DNA from: Candidatus Poribacteria bacterium
GTDB taxonomy: Bacteria; Poribacteria; WGA-4E; WGA-3G
Direction: 5' to 3'
Length of the DNA stretch: 64,000 nt
Assembly: GCA_003635195.1 (NCBI GenBank)
Contig: PYIY01000185.1
Coordinates: 1 to 64,000, forward strand
The notes beneath the pieces were generated by a model. It made no database searches, was not told where the DNA came from, and worked only from the letters and a program-made list of their open reading frames with translations. Positions within the stretch are counted from its first letter, which is position 1; every line of letters starts with the position of its first letter. Below are positions 57,481 through 64,000 of the stretch, in pieces. Position numbers and translations under genes: made by a program.

Positions 57481-57545
57481 TATAACGAATTTGCCGAGAA
57501 AATTTCAACTTCATTATAACGGGTTTACCGAGAAAATTTCAACCT
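57478..57545. repeat. 34-bp tandem repeat carrying promoter
   Basis: Two near-identical units beginning CATTATAACG and ending GAGAAAATTTCAAC. On the minus strand each unit holds TTGAAA, 18 bases, TATAAT. In the inner copy the -10 box runs into the lipoprotein start codon (TATAATG), so only the outer copy can serve as its promoter. Confidence 0.75.
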
Positions 57546-57627
57546 TTTCTGATTGATTTTCTGCATCAAATTTGCTAATATAATAAAACATTCTTTGAAA
57601 CTCTTTTATTTTTCGCTTAATTCAAAT

Positions 57628-57660
57628 TACGCAGCCTGTAATGAAATGGAAGGGTTTTGC
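57628..57660 (+). repeat. TACGCAGCCTGTAA repeat, copy 2
   Basis: TACGCAGCCTGTAATGAAAT followed by GGAAGGGTTTTGC; second copy of the dispersed sequence at 56312. Confidence 0.6.
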
Positions 57661-57738
57661 TTGGGTATTTCTTCAGATTTAAGGAAGGCATGTCAAATTC
57701 CAAGTTCGCGTCGTTTAACAGCAAGGAAAATTAAAATA

Positions 57739-58146
57739 ATGGATTGTATCTTTTGTGCGATTATTGCTGGTGAGATTCCGGCAGCCAAAGTGTATGAAGA
57801 TGAGCACGTCTTCGCATTTATGGATATTGCCCCCGCAAACCCAGGACATACCCTCGTGATACCGAAGCAGCACTATCGAAATATCTTTGATATGCCCGTG
57901 GAGGTTGGCACGAAAATTATGCAAGCCGCGATGCCACTCGCAAACGCGATCCGGGCAGCGTTGAATCCTGATGGGCTTAACCTCTTTCAATCGAATGAAG
58001 CCGCAGGGTTTCAAACCGTTTTCCATTTCCATCTGCACCTGATCCCGCGATGGGAAGGTGATCCGCTGCAGTTACCGTGGCGACCGAGTGAGGGTGATAT
58101 GGAGGAAATCGGCAATATTGCAGCGAAGATTCGGAATGCTTTGTAG
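57739..58146 (+). CDS. HIT family hydrolase
   Basis: 135 residues from the ATG that has AAGGAAAA upstream; the frame is open further left but without a start signal. CIFCAIIAGEIP start, DIAPANPGHTLVIPKQH, and the histidine triad HFHLHLIPRW near residue 98. The family splits nucleoside phosphoramidates or Ap4A-like dinucleotides. Single gene, cytoplasmic. Confidence 0.93.
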   Translation: MDCIFCAIIAGEIPAAKVYEDEHVFAFMDIAPANPGHTLVIPKQHYRNIFDMPVEVGTKIMQAAMPLANAIRAALNPDGLNLFQSNEAAGFQTVFHFHLHLIPRWEGDPLQLPWRPSEGDMEEIGNIAAKIRNAL

Positions 58147-58224
58147 AAGCAGTTCGTATACAATTTTTCTCCTGCATCCATAGGGCTTTAAACCTTTAAC
58201 ACCTCCGATGTTGTTTAATCATGT

Positions 58225-58296
58225 CGGAAACCCGATTTTGACAGGGGCTCCCGCCCGTTACTGGGAAGGGGCAGAAAAATCGGAGCAGAACCTTAA
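58225..58296 (+). repeat. GGAAACCCGATTTTGAC repeat region
   Basis: TCGGAAACCCGATTTTGACA and later AAATCGGAGCAGAACC resemble the flanks of the hairpin at 18727. It occupies the gap directly before the SDR gene and may supply its 5' region. Confidence 0.4.
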
Positions 58297-58298
58297 TA

Positions 58299-59027
58299 AT
58301 GAAAAATATGAAGATCTTAATTACCTCTGCTGGTTCGGAGCTGGCACGCAACGTAGCCTCTGTATTGAAAGAAGAACATACGCTCCGCTTAACAGAGTTG
58401 TACCCCATTGAAAATGCCGACGGAACATTCGTGCAAAGCGGACTTGGACACGACGAGTCGACTAACGAACTCGTCCGCGACACGGATGTTATTATCCACA
58501 TCGCCGAAACACCGCCTGACCTCCTCGCTGAAGCCGAGCAGCCTGACAATTTCGCTATCGACTACCAGACGCGATGCACCTATAACCTGCTGATGGCAGC
58601 GTCGGCGGAAGGTGTGAAACATGCTATTTACGCAAGCACACTCCGACTTTTCGAGCAACACGGTGAAGACTGGACAGTCACTGAGAGTTGGCGACCCCGT
58701 CCCTCAGTCGATAGTTTTGTGCTTTCAAAACATCTCGGTGAGTTCACGTGCAGAGAATTTGGTCGCGAAGGTAAGATCAACGTAACATGCCTCCGCCTCG
58801 GAAATCTCATCACTACTGATGCCGCCGCAACCGCTGAATACGATTCAATGTGGCTTGAAATGAACGATGCCGTTGCGGCGTTCCAAGGTGCCCTTGAGTC
58901 CTCGGCACCGTGGCGAATCTTTCATATCCAATCAGAATTTACCGGTTCTCGGTTCTCGATTGGAAAAGCCAAGGGGCATCTGAAATTTGAACCACAGTTC
59001 GTGCCATCACAGGCAAAGGAGGCGTAA
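58299..59027 (+). CDS. NAD(P)-dependent epimerase-like SDR, degenerate
   Basis: 242 residues of extended-SDR type. The nucleotide loop reads ITSAGSELARNVA instead of GxxGxxG, and the catalytic Y-x3-K appears as SFVLSKHLGEF, with Phe for Tyr. It is therefore probably not an active oxidoreductase on its own. The stop is one base before the GTG of the next gene, an intact paralogue, so the pair may form a heterodimer. No clear ribosome site. Confidence 0.75.
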   Translation: MKNMKILITSAGSELARNVASVLKEEHTLRLTELYPIENADGTFVQSGLGHDESTNELVRDTDVIIHIAETPPDLLAEAEQPDNFAIDYQTRCTYNLLMAASAEGVKHAIYASTLRLFEQHGEDWTVTESWRPRPSVDSFVLSKHLGEFTCREFGREGKINVTCLRLGNLITTDAAATAEYDSMWLEMNDAVAAFQGALESSAPWRIFHIQSEFTGSRFSIGKAKGHLKFEPQFVPSQAKEA

Positions 59028-59028
59028 C

Positions 59029-59754
59029 GTGAGAGTTCTCATTTTAGGCGGTAACGGTTATCTTGGACCACATGTCGTCAAAGCGTTGGAACCTTACTAT
59101 ACTTTGCGCGTTACGGACATCAACGACATTGAAACGAAGCACGAATCGATGCATATTGATGTCGGTTCGTTGGATCAGGTCATGCGCGCCGCTGAAGGAA
59201 TGGACGCGATTCTCAACTGCTCTGTGCTTCGGCACGACGGACAGTTGGCTTTTGATGTCAGCACACGTGGGTGTTATAACATGATGCGCGCCGCTGTGGA
59301 ACACGGAATACGCCGCGTCATCAACACCGGACCGCATTTCACCATTCAAGGGGATGATTATACCACCTACGATTATGAAATTAATCCTGATGTGCCACCC
59401 CACACAAGCACCGGACTCTATCCGTTGACGAAAGGATTAGGGCAGGAAATCTGTAAAATCTTCACCGAGCATTACGACATCTATGTGCTCTGCTATCTGT
59501 TTCTCAGTTTCCGAGAACACGAGGACACCGCAGAAGGCACCGATCTCAATCCATTTTCTGTCAGTTGGCGGGACGCAGGTGAAGCGTTCCGACTCGGCTT
59601 GGAGATTGATTTGGCAGACCTCCCTTCGCGCTGTGAGATTTTCAATATCTTCGCAGATTTACCGCATCAGCAGTTCTCGAATATCAAAACAAAACGCATC
59701 TTAGGTTTTGCACCGCAGGATAATTTTGAGCGGATGTGGCATAAAAAGGATTGA
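59029..59754 (+). CDS. NAD(P)-dependent epimerase/dehydratase (SDR)
   Basis: 241 residues from a GTG preceded by AAGGAGG, which lies inside the end of the gene before. LILGGNGYLGPHVVKAL nucleotide loop, then YPLTKGLGQEICK with Y-x3-K near residue 145, as in extended SDRs acting on sugar nucleotides or small carbonyls. The preceding paralogue lacks both motifs, which suggests division of labour. Confidence 0.82.
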   Translation: MRVLILGGNGYLGPHVVKALEPYYTLRVTDINDIETKHESMHIDVGSLDQVMRAAEGMDAILNCSVLRHDGQLAFDVSTRGCYNMMRAAVEHGIRRVINTGPHFTIQGDDYTTYDYEINPDVPPHTSTGLYPLTKGLGQEICKIFTEHYDIYVLCYLFLSFREHEDTAEGTDLNPFSVSWRDAGEAFRLGLEIDLADLPSRCEIFNIFADLPHQQFSNIKTKRILGFAPQDNFERMWHKKD

Positions 59755-59888
59755 ATTAAGGCGGCATCTGTTTCACTCACAGCACCTTGCAGTCTACCAG
59801 CATCTGTGTTAAACTTATAGCCGACAGACATTACCGGTAGGCGCGAGTTGTGCCGGAAACGTTAGTGAACCTCCAAGGAGAAATAGTG

Positions 59889-60380
59889 ATGGCCACCATT
59901 GAGAACCCAACAGAATTAAAGGTTGAACATTTGCTGCATAGCGTTAAACAGTTGTCACCGATTGAATTGGATGAATTTACTCGGAAATTTATAGAATGGC
60001 AACAGCGGGAAGCAGCGATAGGTGAAGAGGTTAATCCCGATGCCACAGATGCAGAAGTGGTCGCGTTTATAAGAAAAAATTCGCAATTGCCTGAAAAAGC
60101 ATATCAGCATTATTGGCAGTTACGGCTCAAGCGTGAAGATGAAACTTTAAGCGATGACGAGCAGCAGACGTATGAAGAACTGTTGCGGCAGTCGACAGTT
60201 ATGGATATTAAACGTCTGGAAGCCCTCACCATCTTAGTGCATCGTTGGAGAAAACCTGTAAAAGAAATTATGGCAGAATTGGGACTTATTGTTTCTCACT
60301 TAGATGAACCTGAATTTGCCGCGGAATCTGCACCAGAGACTTATGCTGAAAATCACAGCGTGGAACCAGGCAAAAGGTAG
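59889..60380 (+). CDS. helical hypothetical protein paired with HNH nuclease
   Basis: 163 residues from the ATG with AAGGAG 8 bases upstream (an upstream frame to 59850 lacks it). All helical and charged (VEHLLHSVKQLSPIELDEFTRKFIEWQQR, LKREDETLSDDEQQTYEELLRQ, ILVHRWRKPVKEIMAELGL). Similar proteins often stand just before HNH genes in environmental genomes. The HNH gene starts 6 bases after its stop, so the two are coupled; it may be a partner or inhibitor, which is inference. Confidence 0.7.
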   Translation: MATIENPTELKVEHLLHSVKQLSPIELDEFTRKFIEWQQREAAIGEEVNPDATDAEVVAFIRKNSQLPEKAYQHYWQLRLKREDETLSDDEQQTYEELLRQSTVMDIKRLEALTILVHRWRKPVKEIMAELGLIVSHLDEPEFAAESAPETYAENHSVEPGKR

Positions 60381-60386
60381 AAAACG

Positions 60387-60818
60387 ATGCCTTCTGAGCG
60401 TATTTCTGGATCCCAACGCCAACAGGTGCGCGAACGTGCCGAAGGATTTTGCGAATACTGTCGGGCACCTGATAACTTTACTACCTCTCCTTTTCACTGT
60501 GAACATATTATCCCGCGAAAAGTGAGTGGCAAAAACGCATTAGATAATTTGGCATGGGCGTGTCCATGGTGCAACAATCATAAACACGCCAAAACACATG
60601 CTCGCGATCCACAGACAGAGCAGCGTGTTCCACTCTTTAATCCACGCCTGAAAAAATGGCACCGTCATTTTAAATGGAGTGATGACCTTCTGTTTGTTAT
60701 TGGACGCACGCGGACGGGTAGAGCGACGGTTGAGGCGTTGAATATGAATCGGTTTGAACAGGTAAATCTGAGGAGAGCGTTGCGAGGTTCGGGTGAGCAC
60801 CTGCCAAACGTTGATTGA
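60387..60818 (+). CDS. HNH endonuclease
   Basis: 143 residues. FCEYCRAPDN, HCEHIIPRKVSGKNALDNLAWAC and WACPWCNNHKHAK give the paired C-x2-C zinc ligands and the H-N-H active site (His-Glu-His at about 36-38, Asn about 48, His near 64). The C-terminal 70 residues (PRLKKWHRHFKWSDD.., VEALNMNRFEQVNLRRALR) are typical of this compact family. DNA-cutting role; target and biology unknown. Confidence 0.88.
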   Translation: MPSERISGSQRQQVRERAEGFCEYCRAPDNFTTSPFHCEHIIPRKVSGKNALDNLAWACPWCNNHKHAKTHARDPQTEQRVPLFNPRLKKWHRHFKWSDDLLFVIGRTRTGRATVEALNMNRFEQVNLRRALRGSGEHLPNVD

Positions 60819-60844
60819 TAAGTTAAGCAATTGAGCGATAGGTT

Positions 60845-61600
60845 ATGAAAACTCAACTCCTTGCACATCGAGGCGGTATGGGACGCGCACCGGAAAATAC
60901 ACTTGCTTCCTTCAAGCAGGCATTGGCGGACGGTGCCGATGGATATGAGTTTGATGTCTGTCTTACCCAAGACAAGCAACCCGTGTTGATCCACGTTGAC
61001 TTCAACCGAGACGATATTCAGCAAGCAACAGGCTGTTCAATACCCCTCAATCGACTGACTTGGCAAGAGGTACAACAGTTGACAATGGTAACCTCTGATG
61101 AACCGGTTGCACATCTTGATGATGCGCTTCGATTTACACGCGAAAACCAGATGCCGTGTTTCATTGAACCGAAGGCAGATACGCCAGAACTGCTCCCTAT
61201 CATCGTCGAGCGGGTGCGCCACTTTGAGGTCGTCCACCTCACCAGTATTCTCACTTTTTACCTTCGGAAGCATCTACTTGTTGATGCCAAACGTTTAGAA
61301 CCGAAATTACGAACGAGCGCGATTCTCATCAACCCGATGGCGAATTTCCTCAAGGCAGCCGCTGCCATTGAGGCAGACCGCATGATCTTAGGATGGAGTC
61401 GGATTAACCACTTCGCACTCTATAACACCTTCACACGCACTGTTACGCGGCAGGTCAAACAACTTCAGACAAACGGAGTTGCTGTGGAAGCTGGGTTTAT
61501 TCAGACGGCAAAAGATGTTGCTTGGGCGATCAAAAACGGTGTTGAAGGATTGTGGGTAGATGATGTCCCTTACATCAGAAATTGTCTCCAGGAGATTTAA
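60845..61600 (+). CDS. glycerophosphodiester phosphodiesterase
   Basis: 251 residues. LAHRGGMGRAPENTLASF start, EFDVCLTQDKQPVLIHVDF and FIEPKADTPELLP carry the metal and catalytic residues of the GDPD barrel, ending VEGLWVDDVPYIR. No signal peptide, so it hydrolyses deacylated phospholipids inside the cell. Read with the HNH unit 27 bases upstream. Confidence 0.9.
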   Translation: MKTQLLAHRGGMGRAPENTLASFKQALADGADGYEFDVCLTQDKQPVLIHVDFNRDDIQQATGCSIPLNRLTWQEVQQLTMVTSDEPVAHLDDALRFTRENQMPCFIEPKADTPELLPIIVERVRHFEVVHLTSILTFYLRKHLLVDAKRLEPKLRTSAILINPMANFLKAAAAIEADRMILGWSRINHFALYNTFTRTVTRQVKQLQTNGVAVEAGFIQTAKDVAWAIKNGVEGLWVDDVPYIRNCLQEI

Positions 61601-61659
61601 CCGTGACAGCTGCCTTTAAAAAAAGCCACTCCTAACCACTCCGACAGAAAACACAAGTT

Positions 61660-62964
61660 ATGAACACGACTATCTGTAACCCGTTGTTAAGGACACCTCT
61701 CTCTCTTATCGTTGACGATTCGTGTCCAGTCATCAATCTTACCTATTACTGGATACAGCAGCGACACGCATGGAAAGCACGGCATCAGCCCGGTGTGCCG
61801 CCTGACCGCTGGGAGGGCAACGCCGCACAACTGAAAAAAATACCGCCAACAATCCCCGCAGATTTCGCAGCAGAGTGGGCAGAATGGTGTTGGGAAAACG
61901 GCGTGAAAGGTAAATTCAGCCTTATTCCCTACCCCGCAGGAATGGGACGTGTCGACGAAGGGTTTCCTAATTTTTCTACATTGGAGTATCAGGCATGGCT
62001 CCGAGTTTACCGAGAACTGATCTGGCCCAGTTTCGATTTGACACCGGAGATGCTCACCCATACGGCTGTTGTTGATCTGGACACATTCACGCTCACTGAG
62101 GAGTGGGAACAGGTGGAATGGGTAAATCCACCCGTTGATAATAGACTCACAGATTACATCATCACAGCGATGGAGATGCTCGATAATGTCGGCATTCCGT
62201 GCGAAGGTGTGACCAGTCCGGGTGCCTTCGGAAAACGCCAAGAGGCAGCGTATGCGAAAGCCGTGCTAACCGCCTCTCAGCAGGTCAATAACAACCCGCG
62301 TCCTTTCTATTTTCTCTGGCTCAAACATGATGAACTCCCCGATGTACCTATCTGGTATGCTGAAAAGGAAAACGGCATCGCGATTGCCAGTATTGTCGCA
62401 TGTGCTGGCGATTGGTTCGGGGGGTGGACAGGCTACGATTTAGGGGATGCCGATCAATTTATCACAGAGGATTTACAAGGCGGTCGCTTGCCACCGATTT
62501 TGGAAAAAGAACTGCCGTGTGTCCTCGTCGGGCATTGGCCCGGATTCTATTTCAATGGCGAAAAATTGGGATTTGATGTATTGAAAACCGTCAAGTCACG
62601 CCTTGATAATTATGACCCGAATGGCACGAAAACGCTCTGGATGAAAACTTCAGAGATCGGACATTACTGGATGGCACGTGAACTTACCGATATCTCAGTC
62701 TCGGAACGAGATGCTTCTTGCCCCCCTGAGAAGGGGGGTAGGGGGGTTACACCAGAGATTAATCTCTCCACGCAATTCCCTACAGCAAACTTCACACTCG
62801 CTATTGATGCATCCGTCCGTCATGTTCAAGTCAATGGATGGGACCTCCGCGAGGTTCATTCGCGACGCGATTTTCAGAGCGATACATTCCTCATTGAAGG
62901 TAAACAGACTTTCATTGCGTTTGATTTAGAAGTTGGGGACACAATTCTTGAATTGGTTGCCTAA
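61660..62964 (+). CDS. polysaccharide deacetylase-like protein with inserted repeat
   Basis: 434 residues, no signal peptide. LSLIVDDSCPVINLTYYWI near the start and FAAEWAEWCWENGVKGKFSLIPYP resemble the metal site and His strands of NodB-like deacetylases, but the usual H-x3-H is not seen, so activity is doubtful. A C-terminal beta-domain follows residue 370. Between them, residues about 347-367 (SERDASCPPEKGGRGVTPEI) are encoded by an inserted repeat. Unknown substrate. Confidence 0.6.
   Translation: MNTTICNPLLRTPLSLIVDDSCPVINLTYYWIQQRHAWKARHQPGVPPDRWEGNAAQLKKIPPTIPADFAAEWAEWCWENGVKGKFSLIPYPAGMGRVDEGFPNFSTLEYQAWLRVYRELIWPSFDLTPEMLTHTAVVDLDTFTLTEEWEQVEWVNPPVDNRLTDYIITAMEMLDNVGIPCEGVTSPGAFGKRQEAAYAKAVLTASQQVNNNPRPFYFLWLKHDELPDVPIWYAEKENGIAIASIVACAGDWFGGWTGYDLGDADQFITEDLQGGRLPPILEKELPCVLVGHWPGFYFNGEKLGFDVLKTVKSRLDNYDPNGTKTLWMKTSEIGHYWMARELTDISVSERDASCPPEKGGRGVTPEINLSTQFPTANFTLAIDASVRHVQVNGWDLREVHSRRDFQSDTFLIEGKQTFIAFDLEVGDTILELVA
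62702..62760. repeat. intragenic CCCCCTGAGAAGGGGG repeat
   Basis: CCCCCCTGAGAAGGGGGG with GTAGGGGGGTT after it, read in frame as CPPEKGGRGV. Similar PPxEKGGRG repeats are known inside and between genes in cyanobacteria and other genomes. Its length keeps the reading frame open. Confidence 0.75.
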
Positions 62965-62965
62965 A

Positions 62966-63000
62966 AAGGTTGGAAGGATGACTGTAGGGCTTCCAACCTT
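62966..63000. terminator. GGTTGGAAG hairpin between convergent genes
   Basis: Perfect 11-base arms AAGGTTGGAAG / CTTCCAACCTT around 13 bases, 3' of both flanking genes, followed by another copy of CAGCCTTCC. It belongs to the GGAAGG repeat family and may work as a terminator. Confidence 0.55.
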
Positions 63001-63043
63001 CCAGCCTTCCCTACTTTCCTCTTTGCTTCCGCGCTTTGCGTGC

Positions 63044-63793
63044 CTATGGTATGAGAATCCTACCTCCACTTGCAATTACCGTCGAACCCGTCATATAACT
63101 CGATTCCTCACTTAAGAGGAACGCGATTACATCTGCCATCTCTTCCGGTTCACCGAACCTACCGAGCGGAGTTGTTGAACGCAACTGCTCTGCCATCTCT
63201 GTTGAGACTTCACCTAACATATCTGTCGCAATCGCACCCGGCGCAACCGAATTGATACGAATATTGTGTGCCGCAAGGGGACCACAACACGATTTCGTCA
63301 GCGCGATAACCCCCGCTTTTGCCGCCGCATAAGGCAGCTGATTTGGACGGACTGCCAACGCTGCAATCGACGACACATTGACGATACGTCCAAATTGCCT
63401 TTCAATCATCCCTTGTTTGACTGCCCACAGCACGTTGAAAGGACCCGTCAGATTAATCGCGACGATCCGATCCCAGTGTTCGGGTGTCAGTTCTTCAAAC
63501 GTCATATCACCGACATCTCCGGCATTATTCACCAACAATTCTATTGGACCGAGTTTTTCTATCACCCTCTCGACCATTCTGTTCACAGCATCTCTGTCAG
63601 CGATATCGGCTTGAACCGGTATTGCTGCCTGTCCCATGTTGTGAATCTGTTCACAAACCGCTTCTGCTTTATCCATCGCGCGAGAATAGTGAACGGCAAC
63701 AGTTGCCCCTTCACCCGCAAGTTTAAGTGCGGTTGCTTGTCCAATGCCACGGCTTCCACCGGTTACCAATGCGACTCTTCCCTGAAATTTCAT
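63044..63793 (-). CDS. short-chain dehydrogenase/reductase (FabG-like)
   Basis: 249 residues from the ATG with GAGGG upstream; a longer frame to 63832 overlaps the gene before it. LVTGGSRGIGQATAL nucleotide loop, NNAG (about 88), Ser in IVNVSSIAALA (about 138), Y-x3-K in PYAAAKAGV (about 152) and PGAIATDM. A classical NAD(P)H-dependent SDR; could be a 3-oxoacyl-ACP reductase or a sugar dehydrogenase, and the AKR partner points to sugar chemistry. Confidence 0.9.
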   Translation of the reverse strand: MKFQGRVALVTGGSRGIGQATALKLAGEGATVAVHYSRAMDKAEAVCEQIHNMGQAAIPVQADIADRDAVNRMVERVIEKLGPIELLVNNAGDVGDMTFEELTPEHWDRIVAINLTGPFNVLWAVKQGMIERQFGRIVNVSSIAALAVRPNQLPYAAAKAGVIALTKSCCGPLAAHNIRINSVAPGAIATDMLGEVSTEMAEQLRSTTPLGRFGEPEEMADVIAFLLSEESSYMTGSTVIASGGRILIP

Positions 63794-63804
63794 CAAACTT
63801 CCCT

Positions 63805-64000
63805 CTACAAAAGTGCTTGTAATTGTTTCCACACATCGTCGGAAACTGGTGTTGTCGCGGCAGCGAAGTTCTGCTCTACCTCTGACGAGTTTTTAGAACC
63901 GGTTAGGCTCATTGCAATGCGAGATTGGTGGAAACAGAATTGAATCGCAAGATTCAGTAGATTCAAGTTATTATCGTTTGCCCACTGATAGAGTTGATAC
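63805..64000 (-). CDS. aldo/keto reductase, C-terminal part
   Basis: The last 64 codons of a gene that continues beyond the window. FCFHQSRIAMSLTGSKNSSEVEQNF and the final DDVWKQLQALL are the substrate-specificity and cofactor-binding C-terminus of aldo/keto reductases of the L-fucose / D-threo-aldose dehydrogenase type. Eleven bases separate its stop from the SDR start, so they form an operon. Confidence 0.8.
   Translation of the reverse strand, partial: YQLYQWANDNNLNLLNLAIQFCFHQSRIAMSLTGSKNSSEVEQNFAAATTPVSDDVWKQLQALL

Noticed and set aside
63266..63943. Plus-strand open frame of 225 codons opposite the SDR gene
   Set aside because: It is the antisense shadow of a well-supported SDR/AKR pair; no ribosome site and a composition rich in Arg, Cys and His.

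Overview
The window looks like chromosomal DNA of an uncultured bacterium. The mix of genes (WD40 and TolB beta-propellers, a phytanoyl-CoA dioxygenase beside a Tm-1-like UPF0261 protein, LamG and DUF1080 exported proteins, a mandelate-racemase-like enzyme, many SDR/AKR oxidoreductases) together with very many short palindromic repeats is what I associate with Candidatus Poribacteria. That assignment is an inference from gene content; there is no rRNA or tRNA here to prove it. Layout: 1-1.6 kb, an IS982-family element that cuts off a TolB-like gene. 1.8-9.5 kb, a sigma-factor-like regulator, PhyH/UPF0261, an orphan GspG-like pseudopilin, an enolase-superfamily enzyme, a LamG protein, an aldehyde dehydrogenase and a PD-(D/E)XK-like protein. 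9.5-11.6 kb, an EF-G-like GTPase. 12.2-16.8 kb, locus L1: a sigma-54 activator, its probable operators, a sigma-54 promoter, a small membrane protein, a His-rich anchored protein and a Cys-rich secreted protein. 17-31 kb: DUF423, a DUF1080-like protein, the pbpC/alpha-2-macroglobulin pair behind a third sigma-54-type promoter, a cytochrome-porin fusion with a haem lipoprotein, and ftsY. 31-36.4 kb, locus L2: a tightly packed operon of Cys-rich membrane/secreted proteins, a His-rich anchored protein and an STT3-like oligosaccharyltransferase. 37.5-42.7 kb: an ECF sigma factor, a MarR regulator with a ferritin-like tail, an ABC-F protein, an APH-like kinase and a TPR lipoprotein. 42.8-50.5 kb: a beta-propeller protein, a serine hydrolase and two tandem exported WD40 proteins. 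50.6-54.7 kb: a Bax1-like nuclease (DUF790) and an XPB-like helicase separated by a tnpB element. 54.8-64 kb: oxidoreductases, a HIT protein, an HNH nuclease unit, a GDPD, a deacetylase-like protein and an SDR/AKR pair. The most interesting result is that L1 and L2 are paralogous modules. Each is preceded by the same 119-bp element (99 of 119 positions identical by eye, no gaps) with a near-perfect sigma-54 -24/-12 promoter, and each encodes a His-rich membrane-anchored protein plus proteins sharing a C-x2-C-x3-Y Cys/His motif. Directly upstream of the shared element the two loci carry different palindromic operators with about the same 4-turn spacing. L1 has its own enhancer-binding protein next to those operators, while L2 adds an STT3-like enzyme whose WWDYG motif reads NWPHG. 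I propose a sigma-54-controlled cell-surface system that has not, to my knowledge, been described. A second theme is repeat invasion: palindromic repeats lie between genes, between a promoter and its operon, and inside reading frames (pbpC and the deacetylase-like gene) without breaking them.
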